Origin: Paracoccus sp. MC1862
GTDB lineage: Bacteria; Pseudomonadota; Alphaproteobacteria; Rhodobacterales; Rhodobacteraceae
Assembly: GCF_016617715.1 (NCBI RefSeq)
Contig: NZ_CP067227.1
Coordinates: forward strand, 1 to 64,000
Direction of reading: 5' to 3'
Length of the DNA stretch: 64,000 nt
Part shown: positions 7,950 through 16,081 of the stretch, one piece after another
Layout: every line of letters begins with the position of its first letter
Position numbering within the stretch: the stretch's first letter is position 1
Notes under the pieces: generated by a model
Seen by the model: the letters and a program-made list of their open reading frames with translations, nothing else
What the model was told of the DNA's origin: nothing
The model's database searches: none
Program-made: the position numbers and the translations under genes

Positions 7950-8738
7950 TCAGGACAGCGCCGACAGGATGCCCCTTGCGCGGATGCGCACCGGCTCATC
8001 GACCATGGCGCCGTCCACGGCCACGGCGCCGTCGCCCGAGGCCAGCACCCGGCGCGCCCATTCCACCTCGGCCTCGGAGGGCAGGAAGGCGCGGGCGACG
8101 GCGGCGATCTGGGCGGGATGGATGCAGAGCTTGCCGGTCATCCCCAGGGCCCGCGCGTGGGCGGCGTCACCATGGGCCACCGCGCCGTCCCCCAGTTGCA
8201 CCGTCACCCCGTCAAGGGGCGGGGCGATCCCGGCCAGCCGCGAGGCCAGCACAAGTTCGGACCGGGCGGGCAGCAGCACCTCGCGGTCATGCGCGCAGCC
8301 GAGGTCGGCGCAGTAATCGACCGAGCCGAAGGCCAGCCGCACCGGCCCCGCCGCCGCGATGGCGCGGGCATTGGCGATGCCCTTGGCGGATTCCACCAGC
8401 GCGACCAGCGGCACGTCGCCCAGCCTTCGGGCCACCGCCGATGTGGTTTCGGCATCCTCGGCCTTGGGCAGGATCGCCCCGGAAAAGCGCCCCCCCGCCA
8501 GCGCGGCAAGGTCCGCCTCGTGCCATGGCGTGCCCGCGGCATTGATGCGGACCAGCACCGGCCGGTCGGTGAAATCGGCCGAGATCAGCGCCCGCGCGGC
8601 CTCCTTGCCCGAGGGTGCGACGGCGTCCTCGAGATCGAGGATCACCGCGTCGGCGCCCGAAGCCGCGGCCTTGGCGAAGCGGTCCGGGCGGTCGGCGGGC
8701 ACGAACAGCGCGGTGCGGGCCTGCGCGACGCCTACCAT
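7950..8738 (-). CDS. CitE/HpcH-family CoA-ester lyase (citramalyl-CoA lyase-like)
   Basis: CitE-like aldolase (262 aa) expected to cleave a 3-hydroxyacyl-CoA such as citramalyl- or malyl-CoA into acetyl-CoA plus a 2-oxoacid. Family signatures are ALFVPADRPDRF at the N-terminus, ILDLEDAVAPSGK (33-45), the Arg of LVRINA, AILPKAED (88-95), LVALVESAKG (111-120), FGSVDYCADLG and KLCIHPAQI. It is the last gene of the ten-gene minus-strand operon, overlaps the hydratase by 7 bp, and is closed by a strong terminator. The order hydratase then lyase matches the ich-ccl pair of itaconate degradation, supporting a citramalyl-CoA substrate; malyl-CoA remains possible. Confidence 0.85.
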   Translation of the reverse strand: MVGVAQARTALFVPADRPDRFAKAAASGADAVILDLEDAVAPSGKEAARALISADFTDRPVLVRINAAGTPWHEADLAALAGGRFSGAILPKAEDAETTSAVARRLGDVPLVALVESAKGIANARAIAAAGPVRLAFGSVDYCADLGCAHDREVLLPARSELVLASRLAGIAPPLDGVTVQLGDGAVAHGDAAHARALGMTGKLCIHPAQIAAVARAFLPSEAEVEWARRVLASGDGAVAVDGAMVDEPVRIRARGILSALS

Positions 8739-9568
8739 TGGACGCGGGCCTCCATCCCGACCGGGCCGTTCGCGCTGGCGGTCCACAGCTTCATGCCCTC
8801 GCCGTCGTCGGTGGCGTTCAGGGTGAAATCGGCGGTGTCGAAGATCGGCGACATGGCCCGGACAGTCACCCGCGCGGGCAACGCGCCACGCAGGTCCTGC
8901 GCCATATGGACCAGCATCGTCCCCTGCAGCGGGCCGTGGACGATCAGGCCGGGATAGCCCTCGACCTCGCGCGCATAGGGCAGGTCGTAATGGATGCGGT
9001 GGCCGATGAAGGTCACGGCCGAATAGCGGAACAGCAAGGGCGGCGTGGGCGTGACGGTCCGCACATGGGCGCCCGCCGGGGCGGGCGGGGGCGCGGCTTT
9101 CGCCTTTTCCTCGCCGGCCGGGCCGCGATAAACGATGTCGGTCCGTTCGGTCAGCACCGGGCGGCCGTCGCTGGCGTAGCTGTCTTCCAGCGTGACGAAG
9201 CACAGCAGGCCCGAGCGGCCCTCCTTGGCGCTGACGTCGAGGATGCGCGAGACGCGCGAGACGGTTTCGCCGATGCGGATCTCGCCGGTGAACTCCATCG
9301 TCGAGCCGGCGCGCATCCGCCGCGGCAGGGGTACCGGCGGCAGGAAGCCGCCGCGGGACGGGTGGCCGTCCTCGCCCAATTCGGCGGTGGGGGCGGCGGG
9401 CTGGCACAGGCAGTAATGCACCATGCGCGGCGCGTCCGCGCCCGGTGCGGTGTCGCCCTCGCGGTCCAGCATCGCGTTGAACCGCTGCGCGAGGACCGGG
9501 GTCATCAGCTCGCTGGCGCTTTCCTCGCGCCCGATCCAGCCGCGCAGGTGGTCGATGTCCAGTTGCAT
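8732..9568 (-). CDS. MaoC/HTD2-type acyl-CoA hydratase (itaconyl-/mesaconyl-CoA hydratase-like)
   Basis: Double hot-dog hydratase (278 aa) of the HTD2/FAS1-type dehydratase family. The diagnostic stretch FIGHRIHYDLPYAREVEGYP in the C-terminal half carries the catalytic Asp/His region, followed by GLIVHGPLQGTMLV. The N-terminal half holds GSTMEFTGEIRIGETVSRVS, an apparent first hot-dog. Family members hydrate mesaconyl-C4-CoA or itaconyl-CoA to citramalyl-CoA. AAGGGGG upstream of ATG 9568 fixes the start. It lies 11 bp after the acyl-CoA dehydrogenase and overlaps the lyase. Substrate assignment is inference from neighbours. Confidence 0.85.
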   Translation of the reverse strand: MQLDIDHLRGWIGREESASELMTPVLAQRFNAMLDREGDTAPGADAPRMVHYCLCQPAAPTAELGEDGHPSRGGFLPPVPLPRRMRAGSTMEFTGEIRIGETVSRVSRILDVSAKEGRSGLLCFVTLEDSYASDGRPVLTERTDIVYRGPAGEEKAKAAPPPAPAGAHVRTVTPTPPLLFRYSAVTFIGHRIHYDLPYAREVEGYPGLIVHGPLQGTMLVHMAQDLRGALPARVTVRAMSPIFDTADFTLNATDDGEGMKLWTASANGPVGMEARVQW

Positions 9569-9579
9569 ACCCGCCCCCT

Positions 9580-10743
9580 TCAGAAGCTGCGCGGCAGGCC
9601 GAGGATATGCTCGCCCACATAGGACAGGATCAGGTTGGTCGAGATCGGCGCGACCTGATACAGCCGGGTTTCCCGGAACTTGCGTTCCACGTCGTATTCG
9701 GCGGCAAAGCCGAAGCCGCCGTGGAACTGGATGCAGGCGTTGGCGGCCTCCCAGCTTGCTTTCGCCGCCAGATACTTGGCCATGTTGGCCTGGGCGCCGC
9801 TGTCCTGGTGGGCGTCGTAAAGCCGGCAGGCTTCCCAGCGCATGAGGTTCGCGGCCTCGACCTCGATGAAGCTTTCGGCGATGGGGAACTGGACGCCCTG
9901 GTTCTGGCCGATGGGGCGGCCGAAGACGACGCGCTCGTTGGCGTATTTCGTCACCCGGTCGATGAACCAGTAGCCGTCGCCGATGCATTCGGCGGCGATC
10001 AGGGTGCGTTCGGCGTTCAGGCCGGTCAGGATATACTTGAAGCCGCGGCCTTCCTCGCCGATCAGGTTTTCGGCCGGGATCTCGAGGTTGTCGAAGAACA
10101 GCTCGTTGGTTTCGTGGTTGACCATGTTGGCGATGGGGTTGACGACCATGCCATTGGCAACCGCCTCCTTGACGTCGACGAGGAAGATCGACAGCCCTTC
10201 GGATTTCTTCTTCACCTCGGACAGGGGCGTGGTGCGCGCCAGCAGGATCATCAGGTCGGAATGCTGGACCCGGCTGATCCAGACCTTCTGGCCGTTGATG
10301 ACATACTTGTCGCCCTTCTTCACGGCGGTGGTCTTGAGTTGCGTGGTGTCGGTGCCGGTGGTCGGCTCGGTCACGGCCATGGACTGCAGGCGCAATTCAC
10401 CGCTGGCGATCTTCGGCAGGTATTTCTGGCGCTGTTCCTCGGACCCGTGGCGGACAAGGGTGTTCATGTTGTACATCTGCCCGTGGCAGGCGCCCGAGTT
10501 GCCGCCCGAACGGTTGATCTCCTCCATGATGACCGAGGCTTCGGCAAGGCCGAGGCCCGAGCCGCCGTATTCTTCCGGGATCAGGGCGGCCATCCAGCCG
10601 GCCTCGGTCAGCGCGTCCACGAATTCCGCAGGGTAGGCGCGCTCGTCGTCGATGCGGCGGTGGTATTCATCGGGGAACTGCGCGCAAAGGGCGCGCACCG
10701 CGTCGCGGATGTCCTGATACTGGTCCGAGGTCGTGTGCTTCAT
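9580..10743 (-). CDS. Acyl-CoA dehydrogenase
   Basis: FAD-dependent acyl-CoA dehydrogenase (387 aa). Domain landmarks: IPEEYGGSGLGLAEASVIME, SMAVTEPTTGTDTTQLKTTA (flavin-binding strand), INGQKVWISRVQHSDLM, and the C-terminal ACIQFHGGFGFAAEYDVERK. At the end, where many family members have YEGT with the catalytic Glu, this protein reads LYQVAPISTNLIL. A Glu in GLNAERTLIAA instead matches the alternative base position used by isovaleryl- and long-chain-type enzymes. ATG 10743 is preferred over an upstream TTG. By operon position it may oxidise a (methyl)succinyl-CoA-like thioester feeding the hydratase; the substrate is inferred. Confidence 0.88.
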   Translation of the reverse strand: MKHTTSDQYQDIRDAVRALCAQFPDEYHRRIDDERAYPAEFVDALTEAGWMAALIPEEYGGSGLGLAEASVIMEEINRSGGNSGACHGQMYNMNTLVRHGSEEQRQKYLPKIASGELRLQSMAVTEPTTGTDTTQLKTTAVKKGDKYVINGQKVWISRVQHSDLMILLARTTPLSEVKKKSEGLSIFLVDVKEAVANGMVVNPIANMVNHETNELFFDNLEIPAENLIGEEGRGFKYILTGLNAERTLIAAECIGDGYWFIDRVTKYANERVVFGRPIGQNQGVQFPIAESFIEVEAANLMRWEACRLYDAHQDSGAQANMAKYLAAKASWEAANACIQFHGGFGFAAEYDVERKFRETRLYQVAPISTNLILSYVGEHILGLPRSF

Positions 10744-10810
10744 GGCTTGGGGTCCGGTCAATGCGTTCAGGGAAGGCCCATGCAGGGCCGGTGCGCGGGT
10801 CGGGGCCTTG

Positions 10811-11449
10811 TCAGGCCGCGGGGCGGGGATCGTCGCGGAACTCGGTCGCCCGGACCGAGGGGCGGTCGCGGAAGCCCGCGTGCCAGGCGGCGAGCCTGGG
10901 CCGGCCCTCGGGCCAGTTCTCGGCCGAGAAGCGGAAATCGAGATAGCAGAGCGCCACCCCGATGGCGATGTGGCCCACGTCGAAATCCCGCGCGGCGATG
11001 GCGTCGATATTCGCCTCCAGCCAGTCGAGGGTGCTGAGGGTCTTGCGCCGCCAGGCTGCGATCTGCTGGTCGCTGCGCTGGGGTTCGGGCCGCATCCGGG
11101 TTTCCACCAGCCAAGGCAGGGCGATGTCCATCAGCCCCGAGCCGGTCGCCTCGTCGCGCAGCGCGGCCAGCCGCGCCTCGGGGTCGGCGGGGAACAGCTG
11201 CGGCCCGGTGGTCCCGGTCGCGTCGGCCCATTCGCAGATCACCCGGCTGTCCCAGATCGGGGGCAGCCCCTCGCGTTCCAGTGTGGGGATCTTGCTGAGG
11301 GGGTTGGTTTCCATCAGCCCTTCATGCGGGACCATGGGGTCGGCGGCGGTGCGGACGGTCTGCACCTTGTCCGCAAGGCCCTTTTCATGGATGGCGACCA
11401 TGGCCTTGCGGACATAGGGCGAGCGGGGCGACCAGTGAAGCGTGGGCAT
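10811..11449 (-). CDS. Glutathione S-transferase family protein
   Basis: Cytosolic GST fold (212 aa from ATG 11449, which has AAGGAGG 5-6 bp upstream). The N-terminal thioredoxin-like domain starts MPTLHWSPRSPYVRKAMVA, with a Ser/Tyr cluster at the usual catalytic place. NPLSKIPTLEREG gives the cis-Pro motif and DSRVICEW the Glu/Asp-Ser glutathione contact. The helical C-terminal domain contains the capping-box-like DFDVGHIAIGVAL. In catabolic operons such proteins often isomerise or detoxify pathway intermediates. No specific substrate can be read. Confidence 0.85.
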   Translation of the reverse strand: MPTLHWSPRSPYVRKAMVAIHEKGLADKVQTVRTAADPMVPHEGLMETNPLSKIPTLEREGLPPIWDSRVICEWADATGTTGPQLFPADPEARLAALRDEATGSGLMDIALPWLVETRMRPEPQRSDQQIAAWRRKTLSTLDWLEANIDAIAARDFDVGHIAIGVALCYLDFRFSAENWPEGRPRLAAWHAGFRDRPSVRATEFRDDPRPAA

Positions 11450-11478
11450 CTGTCCTCCTTCGGGTGCAGCAGCGGGGT

Positions 11479-12732
11479 TCATGGGTTGTCGGCCTCAAGC
11501 GAGGCGCGGTGTTCGGGGGGCGCGATCCCCAGCATCAGGCGGCGGCGGTCGCGCAAGGTGCGGCCGCGCAGGTCAGCCACGCCATGTTCGGTCACGATGA
11601 TGCCCGCATCGGCGCGGGCGGTGGACACCGGGCCGGACAGGCGGGCGACGATGCGCGACTGCCCGGTCTTCGGCACGCTGGCCGGCAGGGCGATGACGGG
11701 AAGCCCGCCGTGGGACCGCGCGGCGGCGCGCAGGAAATCCCCCGCAGCCCCCACCGCGCCGACATAGGTGCCGCCCGCGATCTCGGCGTTGATCTGGCCG
11801 GTCAGGTCCACCTCGATCGCCGAGTTGATCGCGGCGAAGCGCTCGATCCGCGCAAGCACAGCCGGATCATGGGTGTAGGAGGTGGGCGCCAGCCGCAGGG
11901 CGTCGTTGCCATCGGCCCAGGCCCAGGCTTCCGGGCCGCCCATGATCGCGCCGGTGACGGTCAGGCCGGGGTCGATGGACTTGCGCGCATTGGTAAGCGC
12001 GCCCCCTGCGGCCAGCCGGGCCACGCCGTCGCCGATGGTGCCGGAATGGATGCCGAGGTCGCGGTGGCCCCCCAGCGCCGCAAGGATCGCCTCGGGCAAC
12101 TGGCCGATGCCGAGCTGCAGGGTCGCGCCGTCCTCGATCAGCCCGGCCACGCGGGCGGCGATGGCCTGGGCGGTTGCCCCGGCCGCGGCTTCGGGCATGG
12201 CAAGGGGGTCGCGCGAGGAATGGACGATCACGTCGATCTCGTCGGGGCGCACCCGCCGGCTGCCGAAGGTCTGCGGCAGGCGGTCGTTCACCTCGGCCAC
12301 GACCATGGCCGCGCGGGGGATCAGGTCGGCGATGTATTCCGACACGAGGCCCATGGAATGGCTGCCGTCCGGCCCGGCGGGGGGCAGGTGCAGCAGCAGC
12401 AGGTCCACCGGCGACAGCGCATCGGCGAACTGCCCGTAGGTCAGCGGCAGGATGTCGAGCGCCCCCGCCCGCGCCAGCCGCCGGTTGTTCCCGGCCCCGG
12501 TGTAGGACACGAAGCTGACGCAATCGGCGTGTTCGGGCGCAACCGACCCGGACAGGGAAATCCCGATCCCGGCGCGGAAGCCGCCGACCCGGTGGCGTGC
12601 CGCCATCAGGCTTTCGGTCAGGCACAGCGGCTCGGCCGAGGCCTGGCCCCAGGCCACCATGCCGCCCGCGGGCAGAAGGCCGCGCCAGTCCAGATCGCCG
12701 GCAGCGACGGACAGGGCGGCGCGGCCGCTCAT
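11479..12732 (-). CDS. Acetyl-CoA hydrolase/transferase family CoA-transferase
   Basis: Class I CoA-transferase of the acetyl-CoA hydrolase/4-hydroxybutyrate CoA-transferase family (417 aa). Seen are GATLQLGIGQLPEAILAAL, DLGIHSGTIGDG, the substrate-loop segment NSAIEVDLTGQINAEIAGG, and near the C-terminus IIVTEHGVADLRGRTLRDR. Itaconate:CoA transferase (Ict) belongs to the same family and is encoded with a hydratase and CitE-type lyase, as here. The start codon overlaps the thiolase stop (ATGA). An acid-activating role is likely; acetate, succinate or a methyl-dicarboxylate are candidate substrates. Confidence 0.85.
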   Translation of the reverse strand: MSGRAALSVAAGDLDWRGLLPAGGMVAWGQASAEPLCLTESLMAARHRVGGFRAGIGISLSGSVAPEHADCVSFVSYTGAGNNRRLARAGALDILPLTYGQFADALSPVDLLLLHLPPAGPDGSHSMGLVSEYIADLIPRAAMVVAEVNDRLPQTFGSRRVRPDEIDVIVHSSRDPLAMPEAAAGATAQAIAARVAGLIEDGATLQLGIGQLPEAILAALGGHRDLGIHSGTIGDGVARLAAGGALTNARKSIDPGLTVTGAIMGGPEAWAWADGNDALRLAPTSYTHDPAVLARIERFAAINSAIEVDLTGQINAEIAGGTYVGAVGAAGDFLRAAARSHGGLPVIALPASVPKTGQSRIVARLSGPVSTARADAGIIVTEHGVADLRGRTLRDRRRLMLGIAPPEHRASLEADNP

Positions 12733-13943
12733 TCCTCGGCCCGTTCGAACACCGCGGCCATGCCCTGGCCGCCGCCGATGCACATGGTTTCCAGCCCGTA
12801 GCGCCCGCCCCGGCGGCCGAGTTCACGAACCAGCGTGGTGGCGATCCGCATCCCCGTCGCGCCGACCGGATGGCCCAGCGAGATGCCCGAGCCGTGGACG
12901 TTCAGCCGGTCGGGGTCGTTCCAGCCCCAGCCCTTCAGCACCGACAGCACCTGCACGGCAAAGGCCTCGTTCAGTTCCACGAGGTCCATGTCGTCAAGGG
13001 ACAACCCGTTGCGGGCAAGCAGCTTCTGCACGGCGGGCACCGGGCCGATGCCCATGGTCGCCGGCTCGCAGCCCGCCACGGCCCAACTGTGGAACCAGGC
13101 GAGGGGCTGCAGGCCAAGCTCGGCCAGCTTGTCCTCGGCCACCACCAGACAGGCGCTCGCGGCGTCGTTCTGCTGGGCCGCGTTCCCGGCGGTGACGGTG
13201 CCGCCCTTCATGATCGTGCGCAGGCCCGACAGCGATTCAGCCGTCACGCCGGGACGCACGCCCTCGTCGCGGTCAAGGACCACATCCGCCCCTTTCCGCT
13301 GGGGGACGGCGACCGGCACGACCTCGTCGGCGAAGACGCCGTTCGCCCAGGCGGCCTCGGCGCGCTGCTGGCTGCGGGCGGCATAGGCGTCGGCCTCCTC
13401 GCGGGTGATGTTGTAGTCGCGGGCGAGGTTCTCGGCGGTCTCGATCATGCCGGAAATCTTGCCGAAGCGGCGTTCGGGCTGCGAGCGTTCGCGGCCCCGG
13501 TCCAGCCGGTCGTACAGATGGATGTTGCCGGCGCGGGCGCCCCAGCGCACGTCGGTGGCGTAATATTCGATGTTCGACATCGATTCGACGCCGCCCGCCA
13601 TGACCACGTCGCAGGCCCCGGTCTGCACCATCATCGCCGCACTCGCCAGCGCCTGAAGGCCGCCGCCGCAGCGCCGGTCAAGCTGCATCCCCGGCACCCC
13701 CACGGGGAAATCGGCTTCCAGCGCGACCCAGCGGCCGATGCAGGGCGCCTCGGAATTGGCATAGGACTGGGCGAAGACCACGTCGTCGATACGTTCCGGG
13801 TCAAGCCCGCTGCGTTCGACCACGGCCCTGGCGACATGGGCCCCCAGCTTTTCCGCCGTCAGCGGGCGCAGGGTGCCGCCAAAGGCGCCCACGGGGGTGC
13901 GCAGCGGCATGACGATGGCGGCTCGTCGCATGGGGGTCGTCAT
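12729..13943 (-). CDS. Thiolase (3-oxoadipyl-CoA thiolase-like acetyl-CoA acyltransferase)
   Basis: Degradative thiolase (404 aa). The acyl-enzyme Cys is in DRRCGGGLQA (about residue 93). The NEAFAVQ and GHPVGATG motifs carry the active-site Asn/His and His, and CIGGGQG near the C-terminus carries the second Cys. It should cleave a 3-oxoacyl-CoA with CoA to release acetyl-CoA. Placement in one operon with 3-oxoacid CoA-transferase subunits mirrors pcaIJ-pcaF, so 3-oxoadipyl-CoA or a methyl derivative is the likely substrate. It overlaps the downstream CoA-transferase gene by 4 bp. Confidence 0.92.
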   Translation of the reverse strand: MTTPMRRAAIVMPLRTPVGAFGGTLRPLTAEKLGAHVARAVVERSGLDPERIDDVVFAQSYANSEAPCIGRWVALEADFPVGVPGMQLDRRCGGGLQALASAAMMVQTGACDVVMAGGVESMSNIEYYATDVRWGARAGNIHLYDRLDRGRERSQPERRFGKISGMIETAENLARDYNITREEADAYAARSQQRAEAAWANGVFADEVVPVAVPQRKGADVVLDRDEGVRPGVTAESLSGLRTIMKGGTVTAGNAAQQNDAASACLVVAEDKLAELGLQPLAWFHSWAVAGCEPATMGIGPVPAVQKLLARNGLSLDDMDLVELNEAFAVQVLSVLKGWGWNDPDRLNVHGSGISLGHPVGATGMRIATTLVRELGRRGGRYGLETMCIGGGQGMAAVFERAEE

Positions 13944-13967
13944 GGGGGGGCGGTCCTTTCCTTGGGG

Positions 13968-14876
13968 TCAGCGTTGCGGCAGCGACAGGTCCGGCCAGTC
14001 GGCGCCCTCGAAGACATAGCCGTCGCCCTGGCGGCGGACATAGCCGCAGCAGGGCGGGCCGAAATGCATCGGCATGATCAGGGTGCCCTTGTCGGCGGCC
14101 TCGGCCAGAACCCGGGCGCGGGTCTCGCGGGCGACCTCGGGCAGGGCGCAATAGGCGGTGTTGAGGTCGGGATGGGCGATCTGCAGCGGCGAATGGAACA
14201 CGTCGGCGGTGAACAGCCCTTCCTCGCCGTCGGATTTCAGGCGGAAGCTCAGCATCCCCGGCGTGTGGCCGGGCACGGGTTCCACCGTGAGGCAGCCGAG
14301 GATCTCGCCGGCGTCGTCGGCGATGAAATCGACCAGCCCGGCATCGACCACCGGCACCACGCTGTCGTCCCAGCTGTCGTCCATCACCGCGTCGCGGGCC
14401 TGCTTCAGCGCGACCTCATAGTGGCGGAAGTCGGTTTCGGGCATCAGGTAGCGGGCATTGGGGAAGGTCGGCACCCATTCGCCGTCCACCAGCACCGTGT
14501 TCCAGCCGGTGTGGTCCATGTGCATGTGGGTCTGGATCACATGGGTGACGCGCTCGCGCCCGGCGCCGGCGGCTTCCAGCCATTCCAGCACGCGGTTGTT
14601 CAGCCGGTTCATCCGGGCCGCGGCGCGGGGCTTGTCGTTGCCGACGCCGGTGTCGATCAGGATCACCTTGCCGTCCAGCTCGACCACCCAGATCTGGATG
14701 GTGACGATCAGCCGGTTCATCGCGGGGATGTAGTGATGCGGCGCCAGCCAGTCGGCCGCCGCGTCCAGTTCCGCCTGCGGCAGCGAGGGGAACAGGAAGG
14801 CCGGGTCATGGGTCGGGGCTGCGTATTCGACGACGCGCGTCACGCGGGCGCGGCCGATGGTGCGGGACTGGATCAT
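13968..14876 (-). CDS. MBL-fold metallo-hydrolase
   Basis: Metallo-beta-lactamase-fold hydrolase (302 aa). The metal ligands are visible: THMHMDHTGWN (HxHxDH), VPGHTPGMLSF (third His) and FTADVFHS (bridging Asp), with IDTGVG preceding. The topology resembles AHL-lactonase and related lactonases more than beta-lactamases. In a catabolic operon upstream of a thiolase, hydrolysis of a lactone or thioester intermediate is plausible and could compensate for the altered PcaD-like protein. This is inference. Confidence 0.85.
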   Translation of the reverse strand: MIQSRTIGRARVTRVVEYAAPTHDPAFLFPSLPQAELDAAADWLAPHHYIPAMNRLIVTIQIWVVELDGKVILIDTGVGNDKPRAAARMNRLNNRVLEWLEAAGAGRERVTHVIQTHMHMDHTGWNTVLVDGEWVPTFPNARYLMPETDFRHYEVALKQARDAVMDDSWDDSVVPVVDAGLVDFIADDAGEILGCLTVEPVPGHTPGMLSFRLKSDGEEGLFTADVFHSPLQIAHPDLNTAYCALPEVARETRARVLAEAADKGTLIMPMHFGPPCCGYVRRQGDGYVFEGADWPDLSLPQR

Positions 14877-14896
14877 CTGGCGGCTTCCTTTTGCAA

Positions 14897-15379
14897 TCAG
14901 GCGCGCGGCGGCAGCGGCAGGCCCTCGGGGGTGATGTATTGCGGGCGGCCCACGAAGCCTTCCGACAGGGGGGCGTGGTAGTAGAAGGTGATCTGCCGCT
15001 TGCGGAAGCGCCAGAGCCCGTTCTCGCGCCGCAACTCGTCGTCGTAATGCCCGGCCGAGACGTAGGAGACGCCCTTCTTGACCGACAGATACTGCATCGA
15101 GATGCGGCCGGTGGCGGTGTCGCCGTCCAGTTGAACGGTGGCGTTGGTGCAGAAATGCCAGAACCCTTCGGCCAGCCGGTCCACCGTGGTGCTGAAGAAG
15201 CGGTGGATGGCGTCGCGGCCGGTCACATGGGCGAGGCCCTGGAACTCGCCGTCGGCGGTGAACAGCGTGGCCAGCGCGTCCCAGTCGCGGGCATCCAGCA
15301 CATGGCAGTAATGCGCGCGCAGTTCGGAAATGGCCTGCCGGTCCTCGACCGCGCGCAGCCTGGCGTCCAGATCGTTCAT
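14897..15379 (-). CDS. NTF2/SnoaL-like protein
   Basis: Cone-shaped NTF2-like fold protein (160 aa). AISELRAHYCHVLDARDWDA and LATLFTADGEFQG are typical of the SnoaL-like group found in ring-cleavage, hydratase and isomerase proteins. The C-terminal strand pattern GLWRFRKRQITFYY fits. ATG 15379 is supported by AGGAGG 6 bp upstream. It sits between the CoA-transferase subunits and the MBL hydrolase in the same operon. A small isomerase or accessory role on a cyclic intermediate is a guess. Confidence 0.8.
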   Translation of the reverse strand: MNDLDARLRAVEDRQAISELRAHYCHVLDARDWDALATLFTADGEFQGLAHVTGRDAIHRFFSTTVDRLAEGFWHFCTNATVQLDGDTATGRISMQYLSVKKGVSYVSAGHYDDELRRENGLWRFRKRQITFYYHAPLSEGFVGRPQYITPEGLPLPPRA

Positions 15380-15390
15380 CCTTGCCTCCT

Positions 15391-16059
15391 TCAAGCGGCC
15401 GTCACGCGGGCCGGGCGCAACTCGGCGCCGGTCATGTCCTGCAACTGGTCATGGGTGATGCCGGGCACCATCTCGACAAGCTCGAAGCCGCGGGGGGTCA
15501 CGTCGATCACGGCCAGGTCGGTGTAGATGCGCCCGACCGCGCCGGGGGCGGTCAGCGGATAGGCGCAGCTTTCGACCAGCCGCGGGGCGCCGTCCTTGGT
15601 GACGTGGTTCATCGCCACCCACACCCGGCGCGCGCCCACCGCCAAGTCCATCGCCCCGCCCACCGCGGGCGCGGTGTCGTTTTCCGAGGTCGCCCAGTTG
15701 GCGATGTCGCCATTCGCGGCGACCTGGTAGGCCCCCAGAACACACAGGTCCAGATGCCCGCCGCGGATGATGGCGAAGCTGTCGGCGTGGTGGAAATAGG
15801 ACCCGCCGGGCTGCAGGGTGATGTACTGCTTGCCCGCGTTGATCAGCCAGGGGTTGACGTCACCCTCGTCCGGGGCGGGACCGATGCCGAGGATGCCGTT
15901 CTCCGAATGGAAGACCACCTCGCGGTCCTCGGGCACCTCGTCGGCGACCAGCGTCGGCACGCCGATGCCCAGGTTGACATACCAGCCCTCGGGGATGTCC
16001 TGCGCGATCCGGGCCGCGATCTCGCGGCGGGAACGCGGCTTCCAGCTTGTGCTGTCCAT
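15391..16059 (-). CDS. pcaJ: 3-oxoacid/3-oxoadipate CoA-transferase subunit B
   Basis: Beta subunit (222 aa) of a succinyl-CoA:3-oxoacid CoA-transferase. The catalytic Glu is in HSENGILG, preceded by the glycine-rich NLGIGVPTLVAD. It pairs with subunit A encoded 22 bp upstream. PcaJ and ScoB are hard to separate by eye; the partner thiolase and IclR regulator in the locus favour a 3-oxoadipate-type substrate. The product would be the CoA thioester that the thiolase cleaves. Confidence 0.85.
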   Translation of the reverse strand: MDSTSWKPRSRREIAARIAQDIPEGWYVNLGIGVPTLVADEVPEDREVVFHSENGILGIGPAPDEGDVNPWLINAGKQYITLQPGGSYFHHADSFAIIRGGHLDLCVLGAYQVAANGDIANWATSENDTAPAVGGAMDLAVGARRVWVAMNHVTKDGAPRLVESCAYPLTAPGAVGRIYTDLAVIDVTPRGFELVEMVPGITHDQLQDMTGAELRPARVTAA

Positions 16060-16081
16060 GATGACCTCTCGATGACCGGTG

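Noticed and set aside
12597..14981. 794-residue plus-strand frame across the thiolase region
   Set aside because: Antisense shadow of the CoA-transferase, thiolase and MBL-fold genes; no domain signatures.
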